A program made the position numbers and the translations under genes. A stretch of 5,598 nucleotides of DNA from Desulfoprunum sp. (GTDB lineage: Bacteria > Desulfobacterota > Desulfobulbia > Desulfobulbales > Desulfocapsaceae): NCBI GenBank assembly GCA_030696435.1, contig JAUYSF010000287.1:1-5598 (forward strand). Direction: 5' to 3'. The notes below the pieces were generated by a model. It was not told the DNA's origin. It was given only the letters and a program-made list of their open reading frames with translations, and did not search any database. Positions 5,541 to 5,598 of the stretch are shown in pieces; within the stretch, counting starts at the first letter, position 1, and every line of letters begins with the position of its first letter.

Positions 5541-5543
5541 TTA
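5541..5543 (-). other. In-frame TAA interrupting the kinase
   Basis: The plus strand reads TTA at 5541-5543, in phase with the receiver stop at 4959-4961 (both coordinates are divisible by three). Codons before it encode HEHIF and codons after it encode HFYTTKE, so the stop falls inside a conserved motif of the ATPase domain. Confidence 0.85.
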
Positions 5544-5598
5544 AAAAATATGTTCATGAATTTCTTTGCTTATGCCAAGCCCATTGTCACTCACCGAC

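Larger units (their letters stand above)
4959..5598 (-). pseudogene. Hybrid sensor histidine kinase/response regulator, C-terminal part with an in-frame stop; 5' end outside the window
   Basis: Reading the minus strand from the window edge, one frame gives VSDNGLGI (G1 box of the HATPase_c domain), SKEIHEHIF, a TAA at 5541-5543, then HFYTTKEIHRGTGLG (F box and G2 box, GTGLG at 5496-5510), QATVFGIVKQN, a linker, and a receiver domain ending at 4959. The order HATPase-linker-receiver is that of hybrid kinases whose receiver is C-terminal. Family members usually read FEPF(F/Y)TTKE here, so TAA-CAT replaces a Glu-Pro pair; the frame is unchanged on both sides, which points to substitutions and not an indel. 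As written, the kinase would lose its G2 box and receiver. The sensor, dimerisation and phospho-His parts lie beyond position 5598. A sequencing error is the main alternative. Its TGA overlaps a possible TTG start of the Nudix gene. Confidence 0.75.

Noticed and set aside
5354..5557. 67-codon minus-strand open frame near the right edge
   Set aside because: It is out of phase with the kinase frame, which shows clear HATPase motifs over the same bases; its peptide resembles no family.

Overview
The window is a piece of a fairly GC-rich Gram-negative chromosome. A signal peptide without a lipobox on the solute-binding protein and the hybrid two-component kinase both fit a didermic bacterium. A Desulfobacterota-like (deltaproteobacterial) host is my best guess from gene style and repeat type, but nothing here proves it.

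Positions 119-2773 hold a compact three-gene ABC importer operon of the ABC_sub_bind/TrpX type: periplasmic binding protein, one integral-membrane permease, and an ATPase that starts on a TTG overlapping the permease stop. The solute is not readable from sequence; aromatic amino acids are known for some relatives.

Positions 2774-4416 look like an inserted or recombination-prone segment. They hold an alpha/beta hydrolase with an Asp nucleophile (epoxide-hydrolase-like) and AT-richer codon use, a six-unit array of about 24-bp imperfect palindromes that begins inside the hydrolase 3' end, and a 100-aa stand-alone GIY-YIG nuclease. A second repeat class, related to the array unit but in the opposite orientation, lies on both sides. 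Its two 25-bp copies (2788-2812 and 4365-4389) match at 24 of 25 positions and stand in direct orientation around the whole segment. A small nuclease embedded among short palindromic repeats is the most interesting signal in the window; it recalls the RAYT/REP relationship but with a GIY-YIG enzyme. That comparison is inference.

Positions 4417-5598 are on the minus strand. A YfcD-like Nudix hydrolase lies downstream of the C-terminal part of a hybrid histidine kinase (ATPase domain plus receiver). The kinase frame is interrupted by an in-frame TAA at 5541-5543, between the conserved VSDNGLGI and FYTTKE motifs, with coding similarity continuing in the same frame on both sides. This suggests a recent nonsense mutation, or a sequence error.

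No tRNA, rRNA, CRISPR array or transposase was seen.
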